64,000 nucleotides of DNA from contig NZ_AOJI01000002.1 of NCBI RefSeq assembly GCF_000336995.1, positions 8,503 through 72,502 on the forward strand, written 5' to 3'. This document shows, piece by piece, positions 8,431 through 17,125 of this stretch. This stretch comes from Halorubrum aidingense JCM 13560 (lineage in GTDB: Archaea; Halobacteriota; Halobacteria; Halobacteriales; Haloferacaceae). The position numbers and the translations under genes were made by a program. The notes below the pieces were generated by a model. That model had not been told where the DNA came from, ran no database searches, and was given only the letters and a program-made list of their open reading frames with translations. Position 1 is the first letter of the stretch; each line of letters opens with the position of its first letter.

Positions 8431-9555
8431 ATGACACTCCGAACTGCCGTCATCGGCGGTGGCACCGTCTCCGGCGTCCACCTCGACGGCCTCGACCGCA
8501 ATCCCCGTACCGACCTCGTCGCCATCTGCGATCTCGACGAGGACATCGCACGCGACATCGCGACCGAGTACGGCATCCGGGCGTTCTTCGACGTCGAAGA
8601 GATGCTCGCGGAACTCGACCTCGACTGGGTACACGTCTGTACGCCGGTCCAAACGCACCTCGCGATCGCGAAGACCGTGATCGAGGCGGGCATCCCGGTC
8701 CAGATAGAAAAGCCGATCACCGAGACGTACGAGGAGTTCGAGGAGCTCGCGGCCTTCGCCGAGCGCCACGACGTCGTCGTCTCGGAGAAACACAACCACG
8801 CCTTCGACCCGGTCGTCCGTCGCGCCATGCAGGCGAAGCGGAACGGCGAGCTCGGCGAGGTCCGCGGCGTCGACGTGATATACACGGGATCGAGCCGTCC
8901 CGACGACCCGAACCGCGGCCCGTGGAACTTCGACCTCGCCGGCGGGGAGTTCGAGGAGGGGATCCCGCACCCGATCTACCTCACCCTCCGTGCTGGCGGG
9001 TATCCCCGAAGCGAATCGTCGCTCGCCACCACCACCGCGCTCTTCGGCGACTACGAGCGCTCGTTCGATTACGACGGCGCGCAGATCCAGTACGTCACGG
9101 ACGACGAGGTGCTCTGTACGACCAAGATGCTCGGCGGGACGCGCCCCGTGCGGGAGCTCATCCTCCACGGCTCGAAGAAGTCGCTGACCGCCGACCTGCT
9201 CTCACAGACGCTCATCGAGCACGACCGCGACTACAAGCGATCGGCCGCCACGAGAGCGCTGAACAACGTCGACCAGGCCGTGGACCGATTCACCGGAACG
9301 ATCGCGAACGCACGGGCCGTCCTCAACCGGTCCCGGAACGACGACTGGGACACGCTTCGCCTCCTGAACGCGCACTACTACCAGAACGACGCGGAGTCGA
9401 GGGCGCTCGAAGCGGGGGACCCGTCGCGGATGCCGGTTCCGCTGTCCGAGTCGCGGTGGATGATCCTGCTGATGGAGGAGATCCGCGACACCGCCCGCCG
9501 CGGCGATCCGGAGGAGTTCGGTACGGTCGAGGCGTCGGTCGGTGGTGACGAGTAG
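8431..9555 (+). CDS. Gfo/Idh/MocA-family sugar oxidoreductase
   Basis: 374 residues. The N-terminal Rossmann domain has 'GGGTVSGVH' (residues 9-17) and the catalytic 'EKP' motif (residues 93-95). The C-terminal alpha/beta domain includes a conserved 'EKHNHAF' region. Members oxidise or reduce sugars or nucleotide sugars with NAD(P). It is distinct from the WbpB-like paralogue at 26078-27055. The next gene starts eight bases after its stop, so they are likely co-transcribed. Confidence 0.85.
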   Translation: MTLRTAVIGGGTVSGVHLDGLDRNPRTDLVAICDLDEDIARDIATEYGIRAFFDVEEMLAELDLDWVHVCTPVQTHLAIAKTVIEAGIPVQIEKPITETYEEFEELAAFAERHDVVVSEKHNHAFDPVVRRAMQAKRNGELGEVRGVDVIYTGSSRPDDPNRGPWNFDLAGGEFEEGIPHPIYLTLRAGGYPRSESSLATTTALFGDYERSFDYDGAQIQYVTDDEVLCTTKMLGGTRPVRELILHGSKKSLTADLLSQTLIEHDRDYKRSAATRALNNVDQAVDRFTGTIANARAVLNRSRNDDWDTLRLLNAHYYQNDAESRALEAGDPSRMPVPLSESRWMILLMEEIRDTARRGDPEEFGTVEASVGGDE

Positions 9556-9563
9556 GCGGGACG

Positions 9564-10385
9564 ATGAACCACGCGATGGCGTCGCTCGACGACGCGCTCA
9601 GAACCGTCGGCCGCCGGCTCGTGACTCGCCACCCGCAGTGGAACTCGATGCTTCTGCGGGCGCGAGACGGCTACGCGCGGGCCTACGTTCGTCTCAGGTG
9701 GGGCGTGAACAGCCTCCGGTACGCCGTCCCGCCGGACCCCTACCGGTTTATCGAGGTCGACCCCGCGACGCTCGAACGCGTCGTCCCCGTCAGCGGCCCG
9801 AAGTTCCGGCACGCCGGCGCGGTCGTCGGCGGCGACTGGGACCGGCCGACGCTCCGGTTCGAGGAGATGGACGTGTTCCGGGCGTACAAACGGCACTTCG
9901 AAGACGGGGTGCCGTGGCGCGAGACCGAGTTCTACGACCGCATCGTCGCCGAACTCGAGGACGGACACGCCCGCTGGGGGTGCCGGACGCAACGGGAGTT
10001 CGACGAGCGCTGCGAGCGTCTCGACCGGCTGTACGAGACCATCCGGACTGAGGGCTACCGAACGCAGGAGCAGCTTCGGTCGTCGGAGGCGGCCGACCCG
10101 ATCAAGGGCGAACGCCCCTCGGAGAACCGAGACGAACTGAAGACCGAACGGCTCAAAAACGAAATCGCCGTGAACATCGGCCGCGACGGCGAGCTGTTCT
10201 TCTCTGACGGCCGCAACCGTCTCTCGATCGCGAAGCTCCTCGGCCTCGACAGCGTTCCGGTTCGCGTGCTCCGCCGGCACCCGGGCTGGCAGTCAATTCG
10301 AGATGCGTACGTTCGCGGCGAACCGATTCCGGAGGCCCATCGAGACCATCCCGACCTCGTGGGGCTCGATCGCGGCGAGCGGTGA
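9564..10385 (+). CDS. ParB-like fold protein of unknown role in the glycan locus
   Basis: 273 residues. The C-terminal half contains 'ELFFSDGRNRLSIAKLLG' followed by 'LDSVPVRVLRRHPGWQ' (about residues 205-240), the GxxR-type core of the ParB/Srx-like fold, with 'IRTEGYRTQEQL' before it. The N-terminal 100 residues are basic and contain a conserved-looking 'KFRHAGAVVGGDWD' block. There is no DNA-binding HTH, so a chromosome-partition role is not supported. Proteins of this shape recur next to glycosyl or FemAB-type genes in haloarchaea as I remember them. A nucleotide-binding or kinase-like role is conceivable but unproven. Confidence 0.7.
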   Translation: MNHAMASLDDALRTVGRRLVTRHPQWNSMLLRARDGYARAYVRLRWGVNSLRYAVPPDPYRFIEVDPATLERVVPVSGPKFRHAGAVVGGDWDRPTLRFEEMDVFRAYKRHFEDGVPWRETEFYDRIVAELEDGHARWGCRTQREFDERCERLDRLYETIRTEGYRTQEQLRSSEAADPIKGERPSENRDELKTERLKNEIAVNIGRDGELFFSDGRNRLSIAKLLGLDSVPVRVLRRHPGWQSIRDAYVRGEPIPEAHRDHPDLVGLDRGER

Positions 10386-10409
10386 CCGGTGACCGGCGAG
10401 CGGTGACCG
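10375..10409. repeat. Short direct repeats spanning a stop codon
   Basis: gcgagcggtgaccg occurs at 10375-10388 and 10396-10409, with gtgaccg between at 10389-10395. The TGA of the ParB-like gene (10383-10385) lies in the first copy. Confidence 0.7.
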
Positions 10410-10451
10410 GCACGAAGCGGTCTGACGAGGACGCTCTGTCCGCCGCCCGCT

Positions 10452-11375
10452 TCACTTATTTTGGCTGGTCAGCACGTCGTCCGCGACCTCCCCCATCGTC
10501 CGCACCGTCAGGTCCGTCTCCTCGCGCCGGCGATCGAGGTGTTCGAGGATGGCGTCGAGCCGTTCGGTGCCGTCGGGCTGCAAGAGGTTGTGCGGATGAA
10601 ACCACATGTGGAACACGCCGTCGGCCTCGACCGCCTCGTCGATACCGCGCTTCGCGACGGACACGACCGGCGGATACCCGAGGCGCTTCGCCGCGCGTCG
10701 GGCGGCCCCTTCGAAGCTGAAGAGGTAGAGCGACGCCGGCACGTTGACGAGCCCGTGCTCGTCGACCGTCGGGGTGACGATCGGCGGCTCGAATCCCACG
10801 GGCGACCAGTCCGCGAGCTTCATCAGCGGCCGGACCGCCGTGTCTTCGTACCACCGTCGCGGTCGGGTGCCGCGGTAACAGCTGAACCCGCGCTCCGCGA
10901 GGACGTCTCGGTGTGCGACTCGGTTCCGGGGATACACGAAGCTCTCCAGTTCGATACCGAATCGCCTTGCCGCGGCCACCGAATCCGCTATCTCCGCGTC
11001 CGCGACCGCTCGGTCGACGTCGTCGCCGTTCATCACCACGTGCGAGAAGTTGTGCGAGCCGATCTCGTGGTCTTGCTCGGCCGACTGCACGGCCTCGATC
11101 AGGTCCGGCGCGTGCCAGTCATCGTGCGGCGTGGCCAGCCCGGGCACACACGAGAACCACGTCGGGGCCAGCGGGTGACCCATGTGTCTGCCGTCGCACG
11201 CGTCGAGAAAGAGGTGCCCCACGATCGCCCACGTCGCCGGCACGTCGTGTTTCTCCAAGAGGCGAAGCGTCGACTGCCATCCCTCTCGTGCGTCGTCGAT
11301 CCGATCGGGCACCGTCTCGAGGTCGTGATACCCCCACGCCAGCTCCGCGTCGATCGAGATGACGACCTCACCCAC
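10452..11375 (-). CDS. Polysaccharide deacetylase-family protein (NodB fold)
   Basis: 307 residues, GTG start. 'VVISIDAELAWGYH' (residues 4-17) is the first NodB motif, 'DHEIGSHNFSHVVM' (about 105-118) supplies the H-x3-H metal pair, and 'VFHMWFHPHNL' near the C-terminus is the last motif. These enzymes remove N- or O-acetyl groups from glycans using a divalent metal. There is no signal peptide, so it probably acts on a cytoplasmic, lipid-linked or nucleotide-linked sugar. It is the first of four deacetylase-like proteins here. It is convergent with the ParB-like gene and 105 bp downstream of the epimerase gene. Confidence 0.85.
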   Translation of the reverse strand: MGEVVISIDAELAWGYHDLETVPDRIDDAREGWQSTLRLLEKHDVPATWAIVGHLFLDACDGRHMGHPLAPTWFSCVPGLATPHDDWHAPDLIEAVQSAEQDHEIGSHNFSHVVMNGDDVDRAVADAEIADSVAAARRFGIELESFVYPRNRVAHRDVLAERGFSCYRGTRPRRWYEDTAVRPLMKLADWSPVGFEPPIVTPTVDEHGLVNVPASLYLFSFEGAARRAAKRLGYPPVVSVAKRGIDEAVEADGVFHMWFHPHNLLQPDGTERLDAILEHLDRRREETDLTVRTMGEVADDVLTSQNK

Positions 11376-11480
11376 GCAGTCTCACCCGGTCGAAGCGCCG
11401 CGCCGCCGTTGCGCTGCCGGTCCCCGCGTCGATCGCTGTGCCGACCGACCGACAACTGACCCACTCGCCGGGAGTCGACG

Positions 11481-12440
11481 TCACTGTTCGACCTCCGTGA
11501 CGCCGACGAGGTCGCGGAGCCCCTCGCGCAGCGAGACCTGCGGATCGAACTCGAGGTGCCGACGTGCCGCCGAGATGTCCGCGCGGCTCCGGTCGACGTC
11601 CCCGTCTCGCGGATCCGTGTGGACGATCTCCGAGTCGGCCCCCGCGATCGAACGGATCTCCTCGGCCAACTCGCGGATCGTCACGCTCTCTCCGGTTCCG
11701 ATGTTGAACCCGCGGCCGACCGCGTCGGTCTCGGCGGCCGCGAGGTTCGCGCGCACCACGTCGGCGACGTGGACGAAATCCCTGGTCTGCTGGCCGTCGC
11801 CGTGGACGGTGATCGGCCGCCCGGACCGCGCCTGATCGACGAACGTTCCGATGACGCCGCTGTAACTCCCGCCCGACTGGCGCGGCCCGTACACGTTGAA
11901 GTACCGGAGCGCGACCGTGTCGAGCCCGTAGTGTTCGTGATACAGCCGCGCGTAATGGTCGATCGCGAGCTTGTCGACGCCGTACGGGGAGTCCGGACGC
12001 TTCGGATCGTCTTCGCGGACCGGTAGCTCTTCGGGGTCGCCGTAGATGGCGACGCTCGATGCGAGGACGACGCGCGCGTCGTTCTCTCTCGCGCGCTCCA
12101 GTACGGAGAGCGTGGCGACCGCGTTCCGGTCCTGGCTCTCCGCGGGGTCCTCGACCGACGCCGGGACGCTGACGAGCCCCGCTTGGTGAAACACGACGTC
12201 GACGCCGTCCATCGCCTCCGCGAGCGCGTCGTCGTCGCGAATGTCTCCCTCGATGAACGTCGCGTCGTCTGGGACGTTCTCCGGCCGTCCGTTCGTCAGA
12301 TCGTCGATCACGCGGAGGTCGTTGCGCTCGACCAGCGCGTCGGCTAGGTGACTGCCGACGAATCCCGCACCGCCCGTGACGAGGACGGTTTGATCGCGGA
12401 TCGGGGCCGCATCGACTCTCGCCGCATCGGACTCATCCAT
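11481..12440 (-). CDS. NAD-dependent nucleotide-sugar epimerase/dehydratase (GalE-like SDR)
   Basis: 319 residues of extended SDR type. The NAD-binding 'TGGAGFVG' is at residues 22-29, a Ser-rich 'VLASSVAIYG' at about 125-134, and the catalytic Y153xxxK157. The C-terminal 'R.DI..A' region matches UDP-glucose 4-epimerases. It most likely makes UDP-Gal or UDP-GalNAc, or a related epimer, for the polysaccharide. It is preceded by its own ATAACAA element 26 nt upstream of the ATG, so it starts a transcription unit. Confidence 0.85.
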   Translation of the reverse strand: MDESDAARVDAAPIRDQTVLVTGGAGFVGSHLADALVERNDLRVIDDLTNGRPENVPDDATFIEGDIRDDDALAEAMDGVDVVFHQAGLVSVPASVEDPAESQDRNAVATLSVLERARENDARVVLASSVAIYGDPEELPVREDDPKRPDSPYGVDKLAIDHYARLYHEHYGLDTVALRYFNVYGPRQSGGSYSGVIGTFVDQARSGRPITVHGDGQQTRDFVHVADVVRANLAAAETDAVGRGFNIGTGESVTIRELAEEIRSIAGADSEIVHTDPRDGDVDRSRADISAARRHLEFDPQVSLREGLRDLVGVTEVEQ

Positions 12441-12466
12441 ACCGGCGACTTCCTCGGTTACGCGGT

Positions 12467-12473
12467 TTGTTAT
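12467..12473 (-). promoter_or_regulatory. ATAACAA promoter element of the epimerase gene
   Basis: ttgttat on the plus strand, exactly 26 nt upstream of the ATG at 12440. It lies just beyond the flippase stop. Confidence 0.65.
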
Positions 12474-12483
12474 GGACAGCTTT

Positions 12484-13953
12484 TCACGCCAAGAAGCGGG
12501 TGACTTCGTCGACGTCGAGGGTTCCGCTGAGCACGGCGAGCACCCCCCAGACGGCGACCCCCAGCCCGATCGCTCCGAAGAGCGAGACGAGCCCGGACAC
12601 GTACGGGATCGCGACGCCCACGACGGCGCTCATCCCGGCGGTGATGAGACAGACGATCGCGAGCGTGCGCCCCACGCTCCTGAAGTCGACGCCGAGCTCC
12701 TGATCGATGAAGTAGACGTTCGAAAGCGTGTACACGGTGTACGTGACGACGGACGCCGCCGCCGCGCCGACCACGCCGAACACCGGGATGAGAATGAGGT
12801 TCAACACGAAGTTCGAGATGGCCATCGCCGTCTTGATGATCGCCCGCGAACGGGCTCGACCGAGGTAGTCGAGCCCGTCGCTGGTCACCTTGTTGACCGC
12901 GTTCACGAGGATGAAGCCGCTGAACACCTGCACGACGGGGACGGCCGGCAGGTAGTCCGGACCGAAGACGTGCCGCACCATCGGGTCCGCGACGAGGATC
13001 AGCCCGGCGACGGCCGGGACGTACAACAGCAGGACGTACTCCAGCGAGCGCCGGTAGAGCTTCGCGGCCCTGTCGGTGCGGTTCCCCGACTTCTCCTCGC
13101 CGAGCGCCGGCGAGATCGTGAACCCGAACGCGGCGGCCGGCGAGGCGACGAAGTCCGACACCTGCTTGGCGATCGTGTAGTACCCGACCGCGGTCACGTT
13201 CATGAGCACGCCGACGAGCAGGGCGTCGACTTTCTTGTCGAGCACGTTCGCTCCCCGCGTCGCGGTGAGCGGGACGCTGTATTCGAGGAGCCGCTTGGTG
13301 AGGTCCTGTTCGGCCGCCTCAGCCTCCGGCAGCGACGTGTAAAACCGCCGGTAGACGACGACGGCGCCGACGACCGCGGCGAGGAGCGTCGCGACCACGT
13401 ACCCCGCGAGCGCACCGGCAACGCCGAACCCGAGCATGACGAACACCGCGACGAACACGAGGCGACTGACGCCGGTGACGACGCGCAGGACGCCGGTCCA
13501 CGTGACGCGGTTGAACCCCTGAAAGAGCGCGCTGAAGTACTTCGAGAACCCGTGAGCCGCGATGTAACAGCTGCCGACAAAGATGAACGGAATCAGCGAC
13601 GGCGTTCCGGCGAGCCGAGCGATCGGCTCCCCCAAGACGAGTATCCCGGCCACGACGACACCGATCAGGACGACGAGCGACACGAGCGACCGACGGATCA
13701 CGTACGGGACCTGTCCCGGTGCGGTCTCCGAGAACTCGGTGACGTACCGGGCCGCCGACTTCGGGAGCCCGAGCGTCGCGAAGATGGTCACCACGCCCAA
13801 CGCGGCGAGCACGAAGTTCAACTGCCCGTACTGTTCGGGCGTGAAGAGCACCCGAGTCAACAGGACGATGAGGAGCCCGTTCGAGACCTTGTCCAGGATG
13901 TCGGCCCCGAAAATCGCTTTCACGCCCTTCGAGAGGCGGTCCGCGAGAGACAC
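12484..13953 (-). CDS. Polysaccharide flippase (Wzx/MATE-like, 12-14 membrane helices)
   Basis: 489 residues, GTG start directly abutting the stop of the upstream membrane gene. It has long hydrophobic helices throughout, an N-terminal 'FGADILDKVSNGLLIVLLTR' typical of the polysaccharide-transport family, and a 'GF..VN' region in the C-half. Members move lipid-linked oligosaccharides across the membrane, and haloarchaeal AglR is a related protein. Translation may be coupled to the large membrane protein at 13954-15999. Confidence 0.85.
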   Translation of the reverse strand: MSLADRLSKGVKAIFGADILDKVSNGLLIVLLTRVLFTPEQYGQLNFVLAALGVVTIFATLGLPKSAARYVTEFSETAPGQVPYVIRRSLVSLVVLIGVVVAGILVLGEPIARLAGTPSLIPFIFVGSCYIAAHGFSKYFSALFQGFNRVTWTGVLRVVTGVSRLVFVAVFVMLGFGVAGALAGYVVATLLAAVVGAVVVYRRFYTSLPEAEAAEQDLTKRLLEYSVPLTATRGANVLDKKVDALLVGVLMNVTAVGYYTIAKQVSDFVASPAAAFGFTISPALGEEKSGNRTDRAAKLYRRSLEYVLLLYVPAVAGLILVADPMVRHVFGPDYLPAVPVVQVFSGFILVNAVNKVTSDGLDYLGRARSRAIIKTAMAISNFVLNLILIPVFGVVGAAAASVVTYTVYTLSNVYFIDQELGVDFRSVGRTLAIVCLITAGMSAVVGVAIPYVSGLVSLFGAIGLGVAVWGVLAVLSGTLDVDEVTRFLA

Positions 13954-15999
13954 TTATCGGCCCCCCGAGGCCTGCAGTGCAACGATTTCTCCCGCTTCCG
14001 CGCCCGGCTGGACCTGCCGCGACGAGCCGCTCGCCTCGGGCAGATCCGGTCCCGTCTCCCCCGGCGGCACGTCCTCGTCCAGGTCCCCGTCGCCCTCCGG
14101 AGGCACGTAATGGATCTGCAGCTCGTCGTTGCTCAACACCCGGTTCATGCCGGGCGTCGCGTCGAGCGCCCGGAATCCCGGCTCGTCGTACCGGAGCCCG
14201 TCGTAGAGCCCGACCTCTTGGAGCCGATCACCCCGCGTTATCGCCACGTAGCGACCGTCTTGGTAGTAGTCGGTGTAGTTCCCGGCCGCGAACACCGACG
14301 TCGGTATCGGATCCTTATATCCGGGGAAGTTGAGCGTTTCCCGCGCGTGCTCCGTTCCGTAATGGAGGTCGACGTACCGCTCCGGGCCGCCGCGGACGGC
14401 GGCGAACTGGATGCCCGGCTGGCGGTACTCGAAGGCGGACGCGTACCCGCCCACTTGCGCGTCCGTGACTTGCTTGTTCGGCTGGTACACGTACGGCGAC
14501 GGGTGGAAGACGGCGAGTCCGACCGGGAGCAACACCAACAGCAGCACGATGACGATCACCGTCGCGGAGGTGATGCGGTCGCGGTCGACCCCCCGGCCAC
14601 CGTCCACGACCCCTCTGTGGCCCGTTCTCTGCATACTGCCCGCGGGTTGATGGCGCCCAGATCGCTTCCCGTCGATCGCGTACGCGAGCGCCGTCGCCCC
14701 GAGCGCCGTCACCGGGACCATGATGAACCCTTGGTACCGGAAATACATGTCGCCGGACGCCGACGCGAGGACGACGAGGAACACCGCGAAGACGGGGACG
14801 AGCCCCGCGCCGAGGTACACGATCAGCGTGTTCGACTCCGGATCCGGGAGCTGACGGAACGGGACGATGGTGAGGATGAGCCCCGCGAGCAGCGAGAACA
14901 CCGCCGCGACGAGAAAGAGCTTGATGAACAGCTCCGGCAGGCTCCCGCCGACGGTGGTGAGCGACGTCGACTTCTCCGCGACGACGCCCCCGCTCGTCCC
15001 GCCGGTCGACAAGATGCTGGTCGCCGTCGAAACGACGGCTCCCTGTACGCGCTCGAACCGGGGCGCCCACAGCGCGAACGCGCCGACGAGCACGGTGGTC
15101 TGGACGTGAAGCAGCCGATGGTGTACGGCCATGTCCTCTCCGAAGCGACGGAGCACGACTTGCGCTCCCGTGATCGCGACGAAACACAGCCCGAGGTTGA
15201 GCGCCTGTTGCGGATGGATGAACAGCAGCGCGAGCGACGCCCCGGCGAGCAGGATGCCGATCCCGGACATGTTCCCGAGACGGGGGATCCACGACCGCTT
15301 TCGCTTCTGCATCGGCACGTCTTCTCCCGGATTCCGAATGACGTAGAGCAGCGCGAGGTAAAAGATGAACGCGGAGTAGAGTATCCCCTGACTCGCGGCG
15401 TGCGCGTTGAAGTGGACGGAGATGTTGTTGATGGGCACGAACAGCCCGGCTCCGAGGAGCCCGACCGCGTACGCCCGCGGAGTGCGTCCCAGAAGCTGGA
15501 CGATCAGCGGCACGCAAAGCAGGAAGACGAGCGGGAACGCCACCAACACCACGTAGAGATTCGCCGCGAGAAGCGAGATGTCCGCCGCCTCTCCGACGAA
15601 CACCGTCGCCGTGTGAATGCCGGGGTAGAGCAGCTGATCGGGGGCGAGCACCCCGGCGCTGATCTCGCGCGCCCACCCGACGTGGCTGAGCGAATCGCCG
15701 CCGCCGAGGAAGCTGTATCCGCGGAGGATCGGCATCGCGACCACCGCGAACGTCGCGCTGCCGATGAGCAGGAGCGCCGAGTCGTGGCGGCGGGTGTCGC
15801 GGGGGGCGGTAAGCCCGACCACGACGCCGACCGCGAGCGCGATTCCGAGACCGAGCCAGACGAGCGCCGGTGTCGATCGATACATCGACAGCTCGTACCC
15901 GGTCGCGGGGCTGCGGTTGGCGGCGACGAGTGCGACGAACAACGCGAGGTGTCCGACGACCGATCCGATCTTTGAGAGACGTGAGAAGGAAGTTGACAT
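13954..15999 (-). CDS. Large multispanning membrane protein (GT-C / polymerase-like)
   Basis: 681 residues with about 12-13 membrane helices. The first external loop has 'GGGDSLSHVGWAREI' (about residues 99-113), reminiscent of the acidic/His loop-1 motif of GT-C glycosyltransferases. After the last helix (about residue 495) comes an external domain of about 180 residues with 'DLHYGTEHARETLNFPGY'. It could be an O-antigen-polymerase-like or GT-C enzyme; I cannot choose from sequence alone. It is co-transcribed with the flippase. The ATAACAA element lies 48 nt upstream, implying a 5' UTR of about 20 nt. Confidence 0.7.
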   Translation of the reverse strand: MSTSFSRLSKIGSVVGHLALFVALVAANRSPATGYELSMYRSTPALVWLGLGIALAVGVVVGLTAPRDTRRHDSALLLIGSATFAVVAMPILRGYSFLGGGDSLSHVGWAREISAGVLAPDQLLYPGIHTATVFVGEAADISLLAANLYVVLVAFPLVFLLCVPLIVQLLGRTPRAYAVGLLGAGLFVPINNISVHFNAHAASQGILYSAFIFYLALLYVIRNPGEDVPMQKRKRSWIPRLGNMSGIGILLAGASLALLFIHPQQALNLGLCFVAITGAQVVLRRFGEDMAVHHRLLHVQTTVLVGAFALWAPRFERVQGAVVSTATSILSTGGTSGGVVAEKSTSLTTVGGSLPELFIKLFLVAAVFSLLAGLILTIVPFRQLPDPESNTLIVYLGAGLVPVFAVFLVVLASASGDMYFRYQGFIMVPVTALGATALAYAIDGKRSGRHQPAGSMQRTGHRGVVDGGRGVDRDRITSATVIVIVLLLVLLPVGLAVFHPSPYVYQPNKQVTDAQVGGYASAFEYRQPGIQFAAVRGGPERYVDLHYGTEHARETLNFPGYKDPIPTSVFAAGNYTDYYQDGRYVAITRGDRLQEVGLYDGLRYDEPGFRALDATPGMNRVLSNDELQIHYVPPEGDGDLDEDVPPGETGPDLPEASGSSRQVQPGAEAGEIVALQASGGR

Positions 16000-16047
16000 G
16001 AGACGCGATCCTCGTTGGTGTTGCCGTCACTGAACGCCGGTCGGGGT

Positions 16048-16054
16048 TTGTTAT
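16048..16054 (-). promoter_or_regulatory. ATAACAA promoter element of the membrane protein / flippase operon
   Basis: ttgttat on plus, within gtttgttataaacag. It lies 48 nt from the ATG at 15999, so the message would carry a short leader. Confidence 0.5.
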
Positions 16055-16186
16055 AAACAGCGTATCGGTGGTCGTCGCGTTTCCCGAGCGTGCTCGGCCC
16101 GCGGTCACCGCCGTCGGCTCGGAGTAATCGCCGCCTACCAGTCGATTGAACCGACCGATCGAGCCGGCCGCTAACCGGCCGCGGGC

Positions 16187-17122
16187 TCACTCGCCACAGA
16201 CCTGCTGGTACACCGCGTGGAGCCGATCGCGGGTGCGGGTGACGCTGACCTCGCGAACGACGTCCCGCCCGTTCGATCGCGTTTCCCGCTCAAGTACGTC
16301 GACCAGAGCGTCGGTGAGTCCGTCGTCCGTGGTGCACACGGCGGAAGGGGAGACGCCGGAGAGGCGTTCGCGGACGTCGCCGACGTCAGTCGAGACGACC
16401 GGCAGGTTACACGCCATCGCCTCTTTCACCGAGTTCGGGGACCCCTCGCGCTCGGAGGTGAGCAGCAGCGCGTCGGCGGCGTTCATGTACGTCGGCATTC
16501 GCTCGTGCGGCACGCCGGACACCGTCTGCAGGCGGACCTCCCCGTCGAGCGCTTCGGACGCGGCCTCGACGACCCGCGCCGCGCGCGGATAGTTCTTCAC
16601 CCCGCGCCCGGGCGGGTAGGGAAACAGGACCTGGTGAACGCCCTCGTCCCACCCGAGGTCACGGCGCGCCTCGGCGGTCGACTGGGGGGCGAACCGGTCG
16701 AGATTGACGCCGTGTGGGATCACGTGGCACGGCCGGCCGAACTCGTCGGCCATCTCGTCGCTCATCACGACCACCTCATCGGCACGGGCCGCGAAGATCT
16801 TGCTCACCCACCCGTACTTGCCCATGAGGTCCGTTCCCCACAGCGAGACGACGACGGGGAGATTCGGCTGGAGCACCGCGGCGGGAGCGGTGAGCCCGAA
16901 GTTGGCGTGGATCAGGTCGTACTCGCCGAAGGACCTCCGCAGTGTCGGGGGTAACAACCGGAGGTAGTCGATCGGCCCCCGCCCGTCGACGTTGTCACCG
17001 TCGTAGTCGCGGTAGCCCGGGACGGCGACCGTCGTGCACTCGACGCCGACGGCTTCGAGGCCTTCCACCTGCTGTTGGAAGAACCGGGACTGGTCGTTCG
17101 TAACGAGGTTGAGAACCCGCAT
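16187..17122 (-). CDS. GT4-family glycosyltransferase
   Basis: 311 residues of GT-B fold. The N-terminal 'MRVLNLVTNDQSRFF', 'HANFGLTAPAAV' and 'VSLWGTDLMGKYG', the central 'VIPHGVNLDRFAP', and 'ALLLTSEREGSPNSVKEAMA' (the E-x7-E donor-binding motif) define GT4. It lacks membrane segments, so it acts at the cytoplasmic face. A paralogue lies at 46969-47910. It begins three bases after the FemAB-like gene, so the two form an operon. Confidence 0.9.
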   Translation of the reverse strand: MRVLNLVTNDQSRFFQQQVEGLEAVGVECTTVAVPGYRDYDGDNVDGRGPIDYLRLLPPTLRRSFGEYDLIHANFGLTAPAAVLQPNLPVVVSLWGTDLMGKYGWVSKIFAARADEVVVMSDEMADEFGRPCHVIPHGVNLDRFAPQSTAEARRDLGWDEGVHQVLFPYPPGRGVKNYPRAARVVEAASEALDGEVRLQTVSGVPHERMPTYMNAADALLLTSEREGSPNSVKEAMACNLPVVSTDVGDVRERLSGVSPSAVCTTDDGLTDALVDVLERETRSNGRDVVREVSVTRTRDRLHAVYQQVCGE

Positions 17123-17125
17123 GGC

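Noticed and set aside
12472-15975. A 3.5-kb open frame on the plus strand, opposite the flippase and membrane-protein genes
   Set aside because: It is rich in Arg, Asp, His and Glu with no recognisable domain, and lies exactly antisense to two genes with clear membrane helices. GC-rich third positions create such antisense frames.
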